A stretch of DNA of 64,000 nucleotides from Aricia agestis (Eukaryota > Arthropoda > Insecta > Lepidoptera > Lycaenidae): contig NC_056418.1 of the NCBI RefSeq assembly GCF_905147365.1, forward strand, positions 13,639,262 through 13,703,261, read 5' to 3'. The first letter of the stretch is position 1. Each line of letters opens with the position of its first letter. A program made the position numbers and the translations under genes. The notes under the pieces are model-generated. The model saw only the letters and a program-made list of their open reading frames with translations, had not been told where the DNA came from and did no database searches. Positions 12,581 to 23,822 of the stretch are shown in pieces.

Positions 12581-13020
12581 GAGGCCCGTATTTATTCACT
12601 TTCATTACTAGTAATAGTAAGTATGTTATGTATAATGTATTATAGTAGTATAGTATTAGAATAGTACCTAAGTATGTAAATCTAGATCCTATCTAGACAT
12701 AAGAGTATAGAGCACTAGAGTACTTAATTATGATACTAATAGTTAGGGCAAATGATGAGTTAATTTCATATTTGTATATTACATACCTATATGTAGGTAT
12801 TTTATTCACCATGAAGATTCACGTGCAGATACCGTGATTATGAATGCAAAAGAGCTCACGTTTACACCAAGTTATAAAATATTAGCATGCAATGATATGC
12901 AATTTAATGATAATGAAGAAAACAATAAAATATGACTATCACATTAGCCCGGGCGCGCCCGAGCTTAAAGTTCCAACTTGCACACGTACATTCATCCTGT
13001 TAGAACTTAGTCTAAGCCTC

Positions 13021-13163
13021 TAAGACTGGATTGCAGTCAACTAACTTTAACTTTAACCTTAACTATAACCGGAAAAATTGACAGATGTCGTATGAGAATA
13101 TGGGGTATTTGGACGCCATATTTAACTTTAACTATAACCACGCCTCTGGTGCAACCCACCCTA
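13021..13163. mobile_element. MITE family G copy 1 (GACTGGATTGCA ends)
   Basis: The element starts TAAGACTGGATTGCA and ends TGCAACCCACCCTA, with an interior of repeated AACTTTAACTTTAACC words. The ends are imperfect inverted repeats with TA at the boundary. Two further copies lie side by side at 61227-61885. Confidence 0.65.
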
Positions 13164-13386
13164 AGGTATAATATAAATGAACTAGATGACGTCCGCAGCT
13201 CCGTTGAGCCAAAATCAGTTTATCGCGCAGAAACCGTACACTTCTCTCAGGCTAAAGAGTGTCCTTGGACACAAAAGTTCACCATACAAAATTTCAGGAA
13301 AATCGGTTCAGCGGTTTGGGTGTGAAGAGGTCACAGACACACACACTTTCGCATATTTTATGCTAATATAAGTTATACAGATTATA

Positions 13387-13630
13387 GGGCGTAACAAAAC
13401 TAAGTGATAATACTTTAGGGTGTGTATGTGTTCCTTGTAGAGAGTTAACTGTGAAAGTAGCAGCGCTGAAAGACCAATTTTTTTTCGCTTTTGTATGGGC
13501 AACCCCAGCGTCACAAGTTTTCCCATACAAAAGTGAAAAAAATTTGGTCTTTCAGCGCTGCTACTTTCACAGTGGACTCTATGAGGTACACGTACACACC
13601 CTAAATTACTATCACTTTTGTTACACCCTG
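13387..13630. mobile_element. TA-flanked foldback MITE, family B copy 1
   Basis: Two arms of about 115 bp are near-perfect inverted repeats (AAGTGATAATACTTTAGGGT in the left arm). The loop is short. The left terminus is slightly degraded (GGGCGTAAC instead of CAGGGTGTAAC). It is flanked by TA, as expected for mariner-type integration. Copies 2 and 3 are at 15414 and 17614. Open frames across it are products of the palindrome. Confidence 0.8.
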
Positions 13631-15189
13631 TATAGATATTAGATAATTATTAATGAGTAATGACCGTACCGATTTTGAAACTCAAAAATATGCAATTGAA
13701 AGATTTTTCAGATTAGTATTTTAATAAACATTAAACACGTAAGTACTCGCTACGCAAAATCATCGTAATTCATATGTATGGAAAAATCTTGTAGCCTTGG
13801 CAATTTAAATTATGGCAACGTTGACCTCGAGTCTTCGGGAAGCCAGTAATTTATTAAAATTTTACTAAGTACCTGGCAAAATAAGGGCTATTTCTAGGTA
13901 GATTTGATGTTTAAGAAATATTTGTTACTGTTTTTTACAGAGTTGTATCCTGGTTATCAAGATTGGAATTTAGATAAAAACTTCTTTTCTTCTTTTCCTC
14001 TATCTGTATTATTCTACTCTTTTATCCTTTCTCCCTTTCATCGTTTATTTAATTAAATGCGTTTCCAAACCAAATAAGTACTTAGTCTTCTACGCGCGGG
14101 CTACTTTTATCTTGGATCGGATGAAGTATTGAATAAGTAGTTTAAAGTACTGAATAAGTAGTTTGAAGTATTGAATAAGTAGTTTAAAGTATTGAATTAA
14201 TTGGAGTAAGTACTTATTGAAAATTACGGACACCCAGAGGTCCATATTTTTAGGACGTGTTTTGACTTTCGTGGCATCTTTTTGTTTTCTAAGGAATCTT
14301 TAAATTTTTGAGAACCGTTCTTTACTTAGGGAGCGTCCACAAATTACGTGAGGTGTCTAAGGGGGGAGAAGCTTGAGTCAAATCTCATCTAATCTTACGT
14401 TGCGCGTTAGAGAGATGGGGGTCTCGGCAAATCTCACGAAATTCTTTTTTTCTCATTGTTACAAAAAAAAAACTATTTTGGTCCATTTCATCCAGATTGT
14501 ACGTATGCTTAAGATTTTTAAATTAAGATTTAACTAACGAAAGATAAAAACTCGCTAAGCATACACACGGTTTCTAGCACGGACTTGAGTTAAGTAGTCA
14601 GATTTTTATAAATTCTTGTTGGAAAAGCAAAAATTGGCAAGACATTATCGTTTAAGAGGTGTCCGGGGAAATAACCACATTTCGGCCAAATGTCCGGGAA
14701 TTTTGTCGTGCCTGACCGGCGAAGGGAATTTGGGTGATGGCAACCCTACCTGATCCAAACTACTCGTAAACTCAGCCTAATATTGGTTCATTATCAATAC
14801 GTTATACGTAACAATATGGACAAACTCACGAATTATTATTTATACTTACTTTGCACTTCTCATCTTCATACATTAAAAAATAAATAAAATGATCAAATAA
14901 CCAAACTGCCACGATTAGGTCGCATGAAGACATCGTGTTACACCTATTAGCACTTTAAAATGTAGAGCAAAGGATAAGCAATTTTCGGTTAATGTTTACT
15001 CATCAATTGAAAGCCAATAAACTATAAAGTATTTCCTGTATTTTAAAACTTAGAAGTTTATTGTTAAATTAATGTAGTGGAACATTGATGTGTAGGGAGT
15101 AGGGACTAGGGACAGGTAATAGAGGAGGAGGAGAGTATAATCTGAGGGCGATCTTTCTGCAATGTTATTTAATGGATCTATGTAAGTAC
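13631..15189. other. No gene seen; tandem repeat and one possible TE edge
   Basis: Near 14331 the sequence GGGAGCGTCCACAAATTACG resembles a common insect repeat edge. The other end was not found. The rest is unassigned apart from the tandem repeat listed next. Confidence 0.35.
14125..14197. repeat. Tandem repeat, 21-bp unit, about 3.5 copies
   Basis: The unit AGTATTGAATAAGTAGTTTAA is repeated with one or two substitutions per copy, and the last unit is partial. Confidence 0.85.
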
Positions 15190-15413
15190 GAGCTTCTGCC
15201 CGCGGCTTTGCTCGCGTTAAGAAGTATTATTATATACAAACTTTCATCCCCTATTTTAACCCCTTGGGGGTAGAATGGATCAAAATCCTTTCTTAGCGGA
15301 TGCCTACGTCATAACAGCTACCTGCATGCCAAATTTCAGCCCGATCCGTCTAGTGGTTTGGGCTGTGCGTTGATAGATTACCATGTCAGTCAGTCACCTT
15401 TGAATTTTATATA
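15190..15413 (-). mobile_element. Helitron-like fragment
   Basis: The left edge (GCTTCTGCCCGCGGCTTTGC) resembles the minus-strand 3' hairpin of Helitrons, but the CTAG is mutated (GAGC). The right edge is a TTTTATATA tract, into which family B copy 2 is inserted at 15414. The interior (GCCAAATTTCAGCCCGATCC) is of a kind widespread in Lepidoptera. It has no coding capacity. Confidence 0.45.
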
Positions 15414-15670
15414 CAGAGTGTAACAAAAATAAGTGATAATACTTTAGGGTGTGTACGTGTTCCTTGTAGAGAGTTCACTGTGAAAGTGGCAGCGCTGAAA
15501 GACCAAAAATTTTTTACACTTTTGTATGGGGAAACTCGTGACGCTCGGGCCCTTGCCCATACAAAAGTGAAAAAAAATTCGTCTTTCAGAGCTGCTACTT
15601 CCACAGCGAACTCTCTACAATGAACACGTACACGCCCTAAAGTATTATCACTTATTTTTGTTACACACTG
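15414..15670. mobile_element. TA-flanked foldback MITE, family B copy 2
   Basis: This copy has CAGAGTGTAAC and GTTACACACTG ends and long inverted arms around a GGGCCCTTGCCC-containing loop. TA lies on both sides (15412-15413 and 15671-15672). It is inserted at the TATATA edge of a Helitron-like fragment. Confidence 0.85.
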
Positions 15671-15989
15671 TATTAATATCCTTTCGATGTTATAATATTA
15701 GGTATATCTTATCGATTACGTAGAGCCTGTCTGCAGAAACATGCTCAATGCTCATCCCTCTCATTGCTTCCTTATTGACACGACAGGCGGCCTTGAAAAG
15801 AGGTCTAGTACAACCTTTCTCTTAAAGGTCTGCAACTCCTACGTATGATGTTAATCAAATACTTGTTTTTTAGTTCCTTGCTACTCAGTTCTCATCAGTC
15901 ATACTCATCAAGTCATCACCTTTAAAGCCTATAAATTAGTAGCGATTTTTGAGCTCTGCTAATAATATCTATGGACGCTTCATAGTTGG

Positions 15990-16212
15990 CCCCGTCAGTG
16001 TGGCTCCGTGGTTAAAGTACCTGAAGGACTTGTGTTACCAGACATCGAAAATATATTTAATACTTTTGTATATTTAAGATTTTCATTATATGATACACAT
16101 ATTTAATACACATCCATGATTCAGGAACTTAGAAAAACTTTTTGTTCCGTCGGCGGGATTCGAACCCCGGCTTGAGCTACCAACAGCCCACCAACTGAGC
16201 CACAGAGGTCGT
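15990..16212 (-). mobile_element. tRNA-derived SINE, possibly composite
   Basis: On the minus strand, 16211-16146 is tRNA-like. It has an A-box-like TGGCTCAGTTGG and a B box GGTTCGAATCC in a folded TPsiC arm (CCGGGGTTCGAATCCCGCC). It is followed by the SINE body AACAAAAAGTTTTTC...GGATGTGTATTAAA, which also occurs at 22090-22150 and 22610-22670. The opposite end (GGCTCCGTGGTTAAAGTACC on the plus strand) looks like half of another tRNA head, so two SINE pieces may be fused head to head. Confidence 0.6.
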
Positions 16213-17449
16213 CAAATTATTATCATCTAGTAGCTACTGGTGAAATATTTGAAAACAAATCTGTAAGTTTTTACAAACATCTCAGTTTTTAATCGGCCAG
16301 TGTTTGTAGAGATTTCAGGCGAGTTTTTATACAGTTTAAATTCTGTTTTCGAATTTATACCCAGACCAGAACAATTATTATTTTAAATCTGAGTTTCAGA
16401 CGCTAAAGAACGAAGAATATAACTTAGTCACTACTCAGTACTCACTAGTCACTACTTAACAAATTGTTTCTTTCTCGCATAATATATAATTTTCTTTGTT
16501 TCACCATTCACAGTCCATTCTATACAAGGTCACCTGTCTAAAATAGAGCCAGTTCTTGCAAAAACAACGCAACCTTCACAATTCGAAATAATCCCTTTTC
16601 ATGCCTTACTACACAATATTTTGTTTTGTAGAATGAAAGTACAAGTATGTTTAAAAATAATTTCCATATAGTGACTGACAGCTGTTGTTTAGTAATTTAT
16701 TATTATTAGTACAGTAACATTTTGCGTCATGTTTTTGTTGTGTTATTTATTGCAACGAGACTAGTTATTAGTAAGAAGTCGCGTAGCTTAGGTATTATCG
16801 GACTTCGGCTAATTAGCTCTGCTAATAACTTTCATATTTTGCCAGAGCACTTACTAACGCCATTAAAACTAGTTAATCATATTATTATGTATATTTATTC
16901 TTTTGCTACATTCATGATACAATTCTAATTGTTGTCCGCAAACATACTTTTCCGTCATAAAACTAGCATTACACTTACTTACTTTAAATTTTGGGAAAGT
17001 TTAAAAAAGTATAATTAATACTTACCTGAATATTATTGTCAAAACTGATTCAGTTGTTTAGGCCTACACAGGCAGCAGATGTACAGTTTTATAACATTAG
17101 TTCATAATATGAATTTTTCACCTAGAGATTGAATCGGCAATTTAAAATTCATAGTGTGCCTAAAGCCTTATAATATCTAAAACTAATAGAGTCACTTTCC
17201 TCACTTTTTTGCTGTCACATTCCTCGTCAGGTTTAGAGCCTACCTCCATGTTTGGTTGTGAAACCCGATCTGCCTGTAGCTTCCTCAATAATAAATTACA
17301 TTCGCCAATTAAATTGTTATTATGACACCTCTTTTTAAATCTCTTTTTAAATAAGCGTGGTGTCATAATAACGATTTACTCAATAATAAAATATTTTATT
17401 ATCGGGTTAGGGAAAATCAACCAAATCTTTGTTTCACAATTAATGAAAA
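16213..17449. other. No gene or repeat recognised
   Basis: AT-rich sequence without supportable coding regions. Around 17320-17370 it carries a doubled AAATCTCTTTTTAAAT-type segment. Nothing else could be assigned. Confidence 0.35.
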
Positions 17450-17613
17450 CTAGCTATTTGACCGAGCTAAGCTTGGTATTCGATAAAACACGAATAAAAT
17501 GACATTTTCTAAAAATCATTTCTAGCTAGATCGATTTATCGCCCCAGAAACCCCCTATATACTAAATTTCATGAAAATCGTTGGAGCCGATTCCGAGATT
17601 CCAATTATATATA
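17450..17613 (-). mobile_element. Very short Helitron-like element
   Basis: Minus strand: the 3' end CTAG at 17450-17453 has an imperfect hairpin (CCAAGCTTAGCTCGG) just inside. The 5' end is the AT-rich TATATATAATTGGAATCTCG near 17600-17613. The plus-strand copy at 40884-41047 and the truncated one at 29801 share the interior GGGGGCGATAAATCGAT. Family B copy 3 abuts or invades its 5' TATATA. Confidence 0.55.
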
Positions 17614-17873
17614 CAGGGTGTAACAAAAATAAGTGATAATACTTTAGGGTGTGTACGTCTTCCTTGTGGAGAGTTCACTGTGAAAGTAGTTCACGCTGAA
17701 AGACCAAAATTTTTTTTCACTTTTGTATGGGGAAACTCGTGACGCTCGGGCCCTTGCACATACAAAAGTGAAAAAAAAATTTCTTCTTTCAGTGCTGCTA
17801 CTTTCACAGTGAACTCTCTACAAGGAACACGTACACACCCTAAAGTATTATCACTTATTTTTGTTACACACTG
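17614..17873. mobile_element. TA-flanked foldback MITE, family B copy 3
   Basis: Ends are CAGGGTGTAACAAAAATAAG and its inverse, with arms of about 115 bp and TA at 17612-17613 and 17874-17875. It is closely similar to copies 1 and 2. This copy sits in the TATATA 5' tract of the short Helitron to its left. Confidence 0.85.
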
Positions 17874-17875
17874 TA

Positions 17876-18958
17876 TATACCATAATTGCTCGTTTAAAGA
17901 TATAAGATTATTTCTTAAACTTTGCTGCATACCTCTTAGTTATTTTTTTACCATATTATAGCTCATTAGTCATTAGTCATTAGTCATTAGCTCAATTTCA
18001 TGCTTGAGTTTAAATAAGCAGCCATGTAGCTAAAGGCTATGACAGCCACGGGTCGATTATCTATACTTAATAATTATTTTTTATATTACCTAAGTACTAT
18101 TATAATTACTAATTAGAGCTAAACAAATTCTTTCTTTTTAGTTCCAGACTCTACCAGACTACAATTTCTTCAGAATCTTTCCACGATAAATTGAATAATT
18201 GTTATTTTTTACTTGTATCAAAATTACATAGAAGCCGTCTACTATCATGGTATTCATAGAACGTAGGAACACAAACGACAAAGCCGTTATACACATAAGA
18301 CCTCAAATACACTCGTCCTTCCCGCAGAACTGCGATGAATACGTGTAAAGAAAGCCTTTTTTGCCTACAAGACAGTAACTTTCCTGGCGTCCACTTATTT
18401 GGGATCGATCGTTTCGATCTATTCAGCATTGATTTTTTATAATTTGCATTTTGCTGTCTAAGGATCGAATCGTTCCAACATGAACAATAGGTGCTTTTTA
18501 AAAAAGCATCAGCAAGAGAGTAGTCACTAGTCAGATAAAATCCCTTTTTCTCTCCTATTATCCAATTGCTTAGTAAAAATCCTTTTCCATGTTCTCATAG
18601 GAATAAATACAGTATGTATTTGATGGACCTAGGTATGGACAACTTTCTAAAGTATATACACTTATTCTAAACATCGGATGAATCTAATAAAGCCTTTAGA
18701 AGCGACAATAAAAGTGGGCCAACTATTGTCGCGAGGCCTCGATGTCCTGCGGCAGCGATGAGCAACATTTGGCAATGAGGAATGACTCACTATGCAAATT
18801 TTCTTTCCTGGTTCATTAACCTTAGTATCTTAGACAAGGCTTATCAGTTATCCAGAGTGCTTTCACCTAGACTTGTCGTGTTCTCGTCGTTGGGTTATGA
18901 CTTATGATGATTGCGAAGGAGTATGCACATTCGACGTCCATCGTCGTTACATTTTACG
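17876..18958. other. No gene recognised
   Basis: It contains a short (CATTAGT)n run near 17965-17992. An open frame at 18202-18429 on the minus strand has no features I recognise and is left uncalled. Confidence 0.35.
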
Positions 18959-19262
18959 TGGTAGAGCCATGCTTCGGCACGAATAAGCCGGCTCGACCGG
19001 TGAAATACCACGGGCTCACAGAAAACCGGCGTGAAACAGCGCTTGCGCTGTGTTTCGCCGAGTGAGTGAGTTTACCGGAGGCCCAATCCCCTACCTTATT
19101 CCTTTCCCTACCCTCCCTTATTCCCTTCCCTTCCCTACCCACCCCTATTACCCTATTCCCTCTTAAAAGGCCGGCAACGCACTTGCAGTCCATGGGCGAC
19201 GGAAGTTGCTTACCATCAGGTGACCCGTTTGCTCGTTTGCCCCCTTATTTCATAAAAAAAAA
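18959..19262 (+). mobile_element. Metulj-like SINE, copy 2
   Basis: It has the same parts and order as the copy at 11170, but lacks the short CAGCTCTTCTGATGCTGCGA segment (it reads GCACTTGCAGTCCATGGGCG), so it is slightly shorter. It ends in an A run at 19262. Confidence 0.75.
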
Positions 19263-19372
19263 TCACGGGCAGATTAGTTATAGACGAATATGCCTCTTAC
19301 AAGTTCGTTTTACCTTGTACCTATTGGTTCATGAATCATGAATAATCATAGAAGATAACGTGGGGAGGAGCC

Positions 19373-19961
19373 TTAAGAGGAGTCCACACCGCCCTTTTTT
19401 CCATACAAACGTTGTCCCCTGTTTCCTCCCTGGATAATAAAAAAAAACTAGTAGAGTTATAATTTTTTTCCTGAATATCTACGGTCACTAATACAATGTC
19501 CCTATGTTTTCTTTTTTTTCATAATTTAATTATTAAATAAGATATGAACGTTCAAAAACCCAAAAAATGGCCAGATTTTCCGCTGTTTTCAAACGTCCAG
19601 AAAACAGATTTGGCTAGATTATACAAAAAAAAGCAAAACACAGGAACACAGCTCAAGCCTTTTTTTAATCTTTAATGAAAAAAATACTTAAATCGGTTAA
19701 GTTTTGGAGAAAGAATCAGGGGACAACGAATCGTTGATTTTCTGGATTTTCTGCAGTTGTTTCTATCGCGTTCTGCGGTATAGGCTTGAGGTAAGGGAGA
19801 CAGCTATAGATATTACACGTACTTTTTTTCATTTCTCTAGCCCCTGGGCCTCTATCATGAGCTCTTAAATCCATTCTTTTTACGTCCTTATCTGACTGTA
19901 TAAGGACGTAAAGTGAATGGATTTAAGAGCTCATAATAGGGCCCCTGGTGTATCTTCTTAA
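19373..19961 (-). mobile_element. TTAA-flanked MITE, family A copy 2, with nested insertion
   Basis: Inverse orientation to copy 1. TTAA is at 19373-19376 and 19958-19961. The sequence is colinear with the other copies except for a 93-bp hairpin at 19848-19940 plus its 8-bp target duplication, which explains the greater length (589 versus about 483 bp). Confidence 0.8.
19848..19940. mobile_element. 93-bp hairpin MITE with 8-bp target duplication (hAT-like)
   Basis: The target GCCCCTGG is duplicated at 19840-19847 and 19941-19948, as seen by comparison with uninterrupted copies of family A. The insert is almost entirely inverted repeat (GAGCTCTTAAATCCATTC and its complement), with a short centre. 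An 8-bp duplication is the hallmark of hAT transposition. Confidence 0.8.
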
Positions 19962-20548
19962 GACGAAATGTCTCAGTTCAAGCCGTCTACTGTCTAGAGT
20001 CTAGTCTAGACTCTAGACTCTAGAAGGCTAGGAACGTGCTAAAGTACGTGTGTAACACTTTTAGATTAAGATATGATTAACAACTTTGTTTTTGATGATG
20101 GTTTTTTTGCTAAGCCTGTTGTTTACCGATGAGCTAGCAAACTTAACTCGAAAAGGCTATAGTTTCTGTAACTGATGGTTTTATTATGTATAATATTATG
20201 TATGCAGTATTATGGTTCTATTATGATTCTTATTGAACCTCTGTAGTAGGTAAATGATGCCATGATAAGACACCTAAACAAATAAGTTATAACACGCAAC
20301 GCTGTTAATAGCAATTAATAGATTCATGACAATTATTATCATTAATTACTTATTGACAACAGTCATCTTTAGGGAATACTTTAATTATTTTAATGAAACC
20401 AAGATTACTCCTCTAGGCGCGCGTCGCATCCTTAAATTTTGACATAGGTAGTAATTATGTGAGTTGTGACTTGTGACAATGAATGTGGCTACCTAGTTAG
20501 TTAGGTTACTAACAGACAGACAAACACACTTTCGCATTTATAATTTTA
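19962..20548. other. No gene recognised; small palindromic TCTAGA run
   Basis: 19994-20026 is made of overlapping CTAGAGTCTAGTCTAGACTC words. The rest is unassigned. Confidence 0.4.
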
Positions 20549-20684
20549 GGCCCAGATTCACCACCGTCTGTTAATGCAGCTTGTTAAAATATCATGTCTT
20601 CTATTTCATTCATATAAAAAACGAAAGAGGTAACGTAATACTAATTCGGGCATTAACTATAACAGTCGTTGGTGAAATTGTGCA
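20549..20684. mobile_element. MITE family F copy 1 (CCCAGATTCACCA ends)
   Basis: The ends GGCCCAGATTCACCACCGTC and (inverted) CACAATTTCACCAACGACTG form imperfect inverted repeats around an AT-rich centre. A related copy lies at 24177-24315. Confidence 0.6.
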
Positions 20685-21409
20685 TAAGTTTGGATGACCG
20701 TCTTATAAAGTGCCTGATAGTCTGAAAGGCTCGCGGCTCGCGGCTCTTTGCTGACACACAGGCGATTAAGATCGTCGACGGTCGAGCCATAAGTCCGCGT
20801 ACTTACTCGCACGTCTGTCACCCCTTTTCATGCTGGGAGAGTATCAGCCACGAGTCGGAGTATGAGAGCGGTTCATCAACACCAGACTTATGCAAGTATC
20901 TTAGGTTCTAAGTACCTCAGACCTAACGCATGCTAACAATGCACAGCACGGGGAAGTGGTACAGGTATGTGGGACATGTTGATTCCGTTTCCTATTGTCA
21001 CTTGTCATTGCAATACCGTTCAGAGCTGCTTTACCCCTGGCAGAACCTTAAGCTGACGGCTTAAGGATCAGTTTTCAGTGCTCCATGGTATACCTCAGAC
21101 CTCCCACCGAGCTATGTTATAATGAGTGAGACGTGATGACGTGAAGTAATATTATAAGTACCTACATTAGTAAGAAATAATTACTTATTAGTGTAGTCAA
21201 GTGCATAATCTTGTTACTAGTAGGATTAGTAGCGACCGACAGTATATTATAAGTTTATGGTAGCGACTATGCTTTAGGAGGTAACACAACTGTTCTGGGA
21301 ATCCCTAGGCTCTAAACTAAAAGAAGATCTTGTTACCAGTCCCAAAACTCCCATCCCATATTTGGTTCTCCACAAAACGTACTTATTCTGAAAAATTTGG
21401 TGATCACAA
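20685..21409. other. Moderately GC-rich unassigned stretch
   Basis: Less AT-rich than its surroundings, but with no open frame or repeat that I can support. Confidence 0.3.
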
Positions 21410-21612
21410 GATTTAAGGAGGGGATCACAAATACTAATTGGCAGGCTTCCTTACTTTTGTAATCCAGTGCGGCGAATAATATACACGACTGGTTTTAAAG
21501 ATCAGGCGCAGAACCGACTTTTTACACGCCCATCCGACGCATGAATCATCTTCCTTGTGATCATAAGGTGATCAGCCTGCATTGTCCCAAATACAATTGT
21601 AAACAATATTAC
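21410..21612 (-). mobile_element. SINE body fragment
   Basis: The reverse complement of this segment (ATGCGTCGGATGGGCGTGTA, AAAGTCGGTTCTGCGCCTGA) matches the body of the tRNA-derived SINE at 24574. The tRNA-like head is missing, so the copy is 5' truncated or partial. Confidence 0.6.
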
Positions 21613-21818
21613 TTATTTTTTTGTCCAACCGCAGAAATCTACCTCCGAGAGATAGAGAGCCAAGCTCTAAAACACTGGACCTTAAAAGTTAAAACAATCA
21701 AAATATGTTCCTACCTACGAATAATAAATAGTTTTTATTATTCGTAGGTTCCTACCAATAAAAAATTGTGTAACGATTTTGTAACGTGTTACTAATAACT
21801 TATAAGTTATAAGTTTAA

Positions 21819-21849
21819 TCTATACTAATATTATAAATGCGAAAGTATC

Positions 21850-21880
<31 letters not shown>

Positions 21881-22361
21881 GCCTGTCTGTCTCGCTTTCA
21901 CGCCAAAACTACTGAACCGATTGCAATGAAATTTTGTACACAGTTATTCTAGAGTCTGAGAAAGGACATAGGCTACATTTTGATGTGGGAAAATATCTTA
22001 TTTCCATGAAAATATCGATGAAAATTACTTCGCATTGCGCGTGGCCAGCGCTCATCCCGGGGGTCCTGGGTTCGAGTCCCGCAGGCGGAACAAAAAGTTT
22101 TCAATGTTCCTGGGTCTTGGATGTGTATTAAAATAATATTTCAAAAATCTTAAATATATTTTATGTATAATATTATAAAAAATCCAGAAATATATCGACG
22201 CGATGCAATGAACATTTTAGTTCTAATACGATTCAACAGATGGCGCTTTTTTTTTTTTTACTTCGTTGTAACATAGAACTAATCATACTTATTAGTTGTT
22301 ATGTTTTTGTTTATAGTTTTTAATACGTTAGAAATACTAATATTATAAATGCGAAAGTATC

Positions 22362-22412
<51 letters not shown>

Positions 22413-22853
22413 CGATTTCACGCCAAAACTACTGAACCGATTGCAATGAAATTTTGTACACAGTTATTCTAGAGTCTGAGAAAGGACATAGGCTACATTT
22501 TGATGTGGGAAAATATCTTATTTCCATGAAAATATCGATGAAAATTACTTCGCATTGCGCGTGGCCAGCGCTCATCCCGGGGGTCCTGGGTTCGAGTCCC
22601 GCAGGCGGAACAAAAAGTTTTCAATGTTCCTGGGTCTTGGATGTGTATTAAAATAATATTTCAAAAATCTTAAATATATTTTATGTATAATATTATAAAA
22701 AATCCAGAAATATATCGACGCGATGCAATGAACATTTTAGTTCTAATACGATTCAACAGATGGCGCTTTTTTTTTTTTTACTTCGTTGTAACATAGAACT
22801 AATCATACTTATTAGTTGTTATGTTTTTGTTTATAGTTTTTAATACGTTAGAA
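21819..22853 (+). repeat. Helitron head in two near-identical tandem copies (512 and 520 bp)
   Basis: The Helitron-like start A|TCTATACTAATATTATAAA is at 21819. A unit from about 21822 to 22333 is repeated at 22334-22853 with almost no differences outside the (CTGT)n tract, which is 8 bp longer in copy 2. Each copy contains a (CTGT)n microsatellite, a partial tRNA-like B box (GGGTTCGAGTCCCGC) with SINE body, and an ACAGATGGCGC motif. Identical 65-codon open frames in each copy are repeat artefacts. No CTAG end was found, so the Helitron is truncated on the right. Confidence 0.8.
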
Positions 22854-22956
22854 TATTATGTTTAATAATGTTATCACTTGCTATAATAATAATCAATCTA
22901 TCTTATCTTATAGAACTCCTACTGCATTTCTAAGGAGTTCGAGTGTGTTGTGTTGG

Positions 22957-23099
22957 CCTATATTCCATCCAGAAAATATATCAATGCAATCAACATTTTA
23001 ATTCTAATATATGAAAACAGATGGCGCTTTATTTTTTTACTTCATTATTATAACAGAACTAATCATACCTACTTTATTATATATTATTGTTTTTATTCA
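22957..23099 (+). repeat. Diverged third copy of the duplicated unit's end
   Basis: Segments such as CAGATGGCGCTTTATTTTTT and AACAGAACTAATCATACC match the right part of the 520-bp unit with many substitutions, so an older copy lies beside the recent pair. Confidence 0.55.
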
Positions 23100-23218
23100 T
23101 AACTAGCTGTTGCCCGCGACTTCGTCCGCGTGGACTTTAGTTTATAGCGCGCGGTGTCAACAAAATTTGTGTCAAATTTAAAAACTTTTTAAAACCCTGG
23201 TAAGTGGTACCCCTCTTA

Positions 23219-23299
23219 GGGCCGCGCAGCGCGCTACACCGGAATGGCAGCGCTGAAAGTGCTCGCCTCGCCGCTGCCATTCCGGTGTAGCGCGGCCCT
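23219..23299. mobile_element. 81-bp GC hairpin MITE, family D copy 1
   Basis: GGGCCGCGC and GCGCGGCCC ends enclose CTACACCGGAATGGCAGCG arms. TA flanks both sides (23217-23218 and 23300-23301). That TA is the centre of the TTAA at the left edge of family A copy 3, so this hairpin landed exactly in the junction. A longer relative is at 63462-63714. Confidence 0.75.
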
Positions 23300-23780
23300 T
23301 AAGAGGATACAACAGCGGCTAGAGAAATGAAAAAAAAGTACGTGTAATATCTATAGCTGTCTCCCTTACCTCAAGCCTATACCGCAGAACGCGATAGAGA
23401 CAACTGCAGAAAATCCAGAAAATCAACGATTCGTTGTCCCCTGATTCCTTCTCCAAAACTTAACCGATTTAAGTACTTTTTTCATTAAAGATTAAAAAAA
23501 GGCTTGAGCTGTGTTCCTATGTTTTGCTTTTTTTGTATAATCTAGCCAAATCTGTTTTCTGGACGTTTGAACACAGTGGAAAATCTGGCCATTTTTTTGG
23601 GTTTTTAAACGTTCATATCTTATTTAATAATTAAATTATGAAAAAAAAATAAAACATAGGGACATTGTATTAGTGGCCGTAGATATTCAGGAAAAAAAAT
23701 ATAACTCTACTAGCATTATCCAGGGAGGAAACAGGGGACAACGTTTGTATGGAAAAAAGGGCGGTGTGGAATCCTCTTAA
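23300..23780 (+). mobile_element. TTAA-flanked MITE, family A copy 3
   Basis: Starts TAAGAGGATAC and ends ATCCTCTTAA. The left TTAA is split by the GC hairpin. It is highly similar to copies 1 and 5. Confidence 0.8.
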
Positions 23781-23822
23781 TTAATCAAAATACCCAAAAA
23801 CAGCTGTGCAGTGTGCACATAA

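Larger units (their letters stand above)
23103..23820 (-). mobile_element. Helitron 3' portion with nested MITEs
   Basis: Minus-strand CTAG end at 23103-23106 with the hairpin region GCGGACGAAGTCGCGGGC inside it. The sequence is colinear with the 3' end of the plus-strand Helitron ending at 24563, including GCACACTGCACAGCTGT near 23800. A GC hairpin and family A copy 3 are inserted in it. The 5' end is missing where the plus-strand Helitron begins. Confidence 0.6.

Noticed and set aside
16146..16211. A functional tRNA gene on the minus strand
   Set aside because: A and B boxes are present, but it is followed by a SINE body shared with 22090 and 22610, and a clean cloverleaf with a defined anticodon could not be drawn.
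18202..18429. 75-codon minus-strand open frame as a gene
   Set aside because: No domain, no splice partners and no repeat family. Length is within chance for this window.
21934..22651. Two identical 65-codon open frames as paralogous small genes
   Set aside because: They lie inside a recent tandem duplication of Helitron/SINE sequence and cross a tRNA-like B box. Identity reflects the duplication, not coding constraint.
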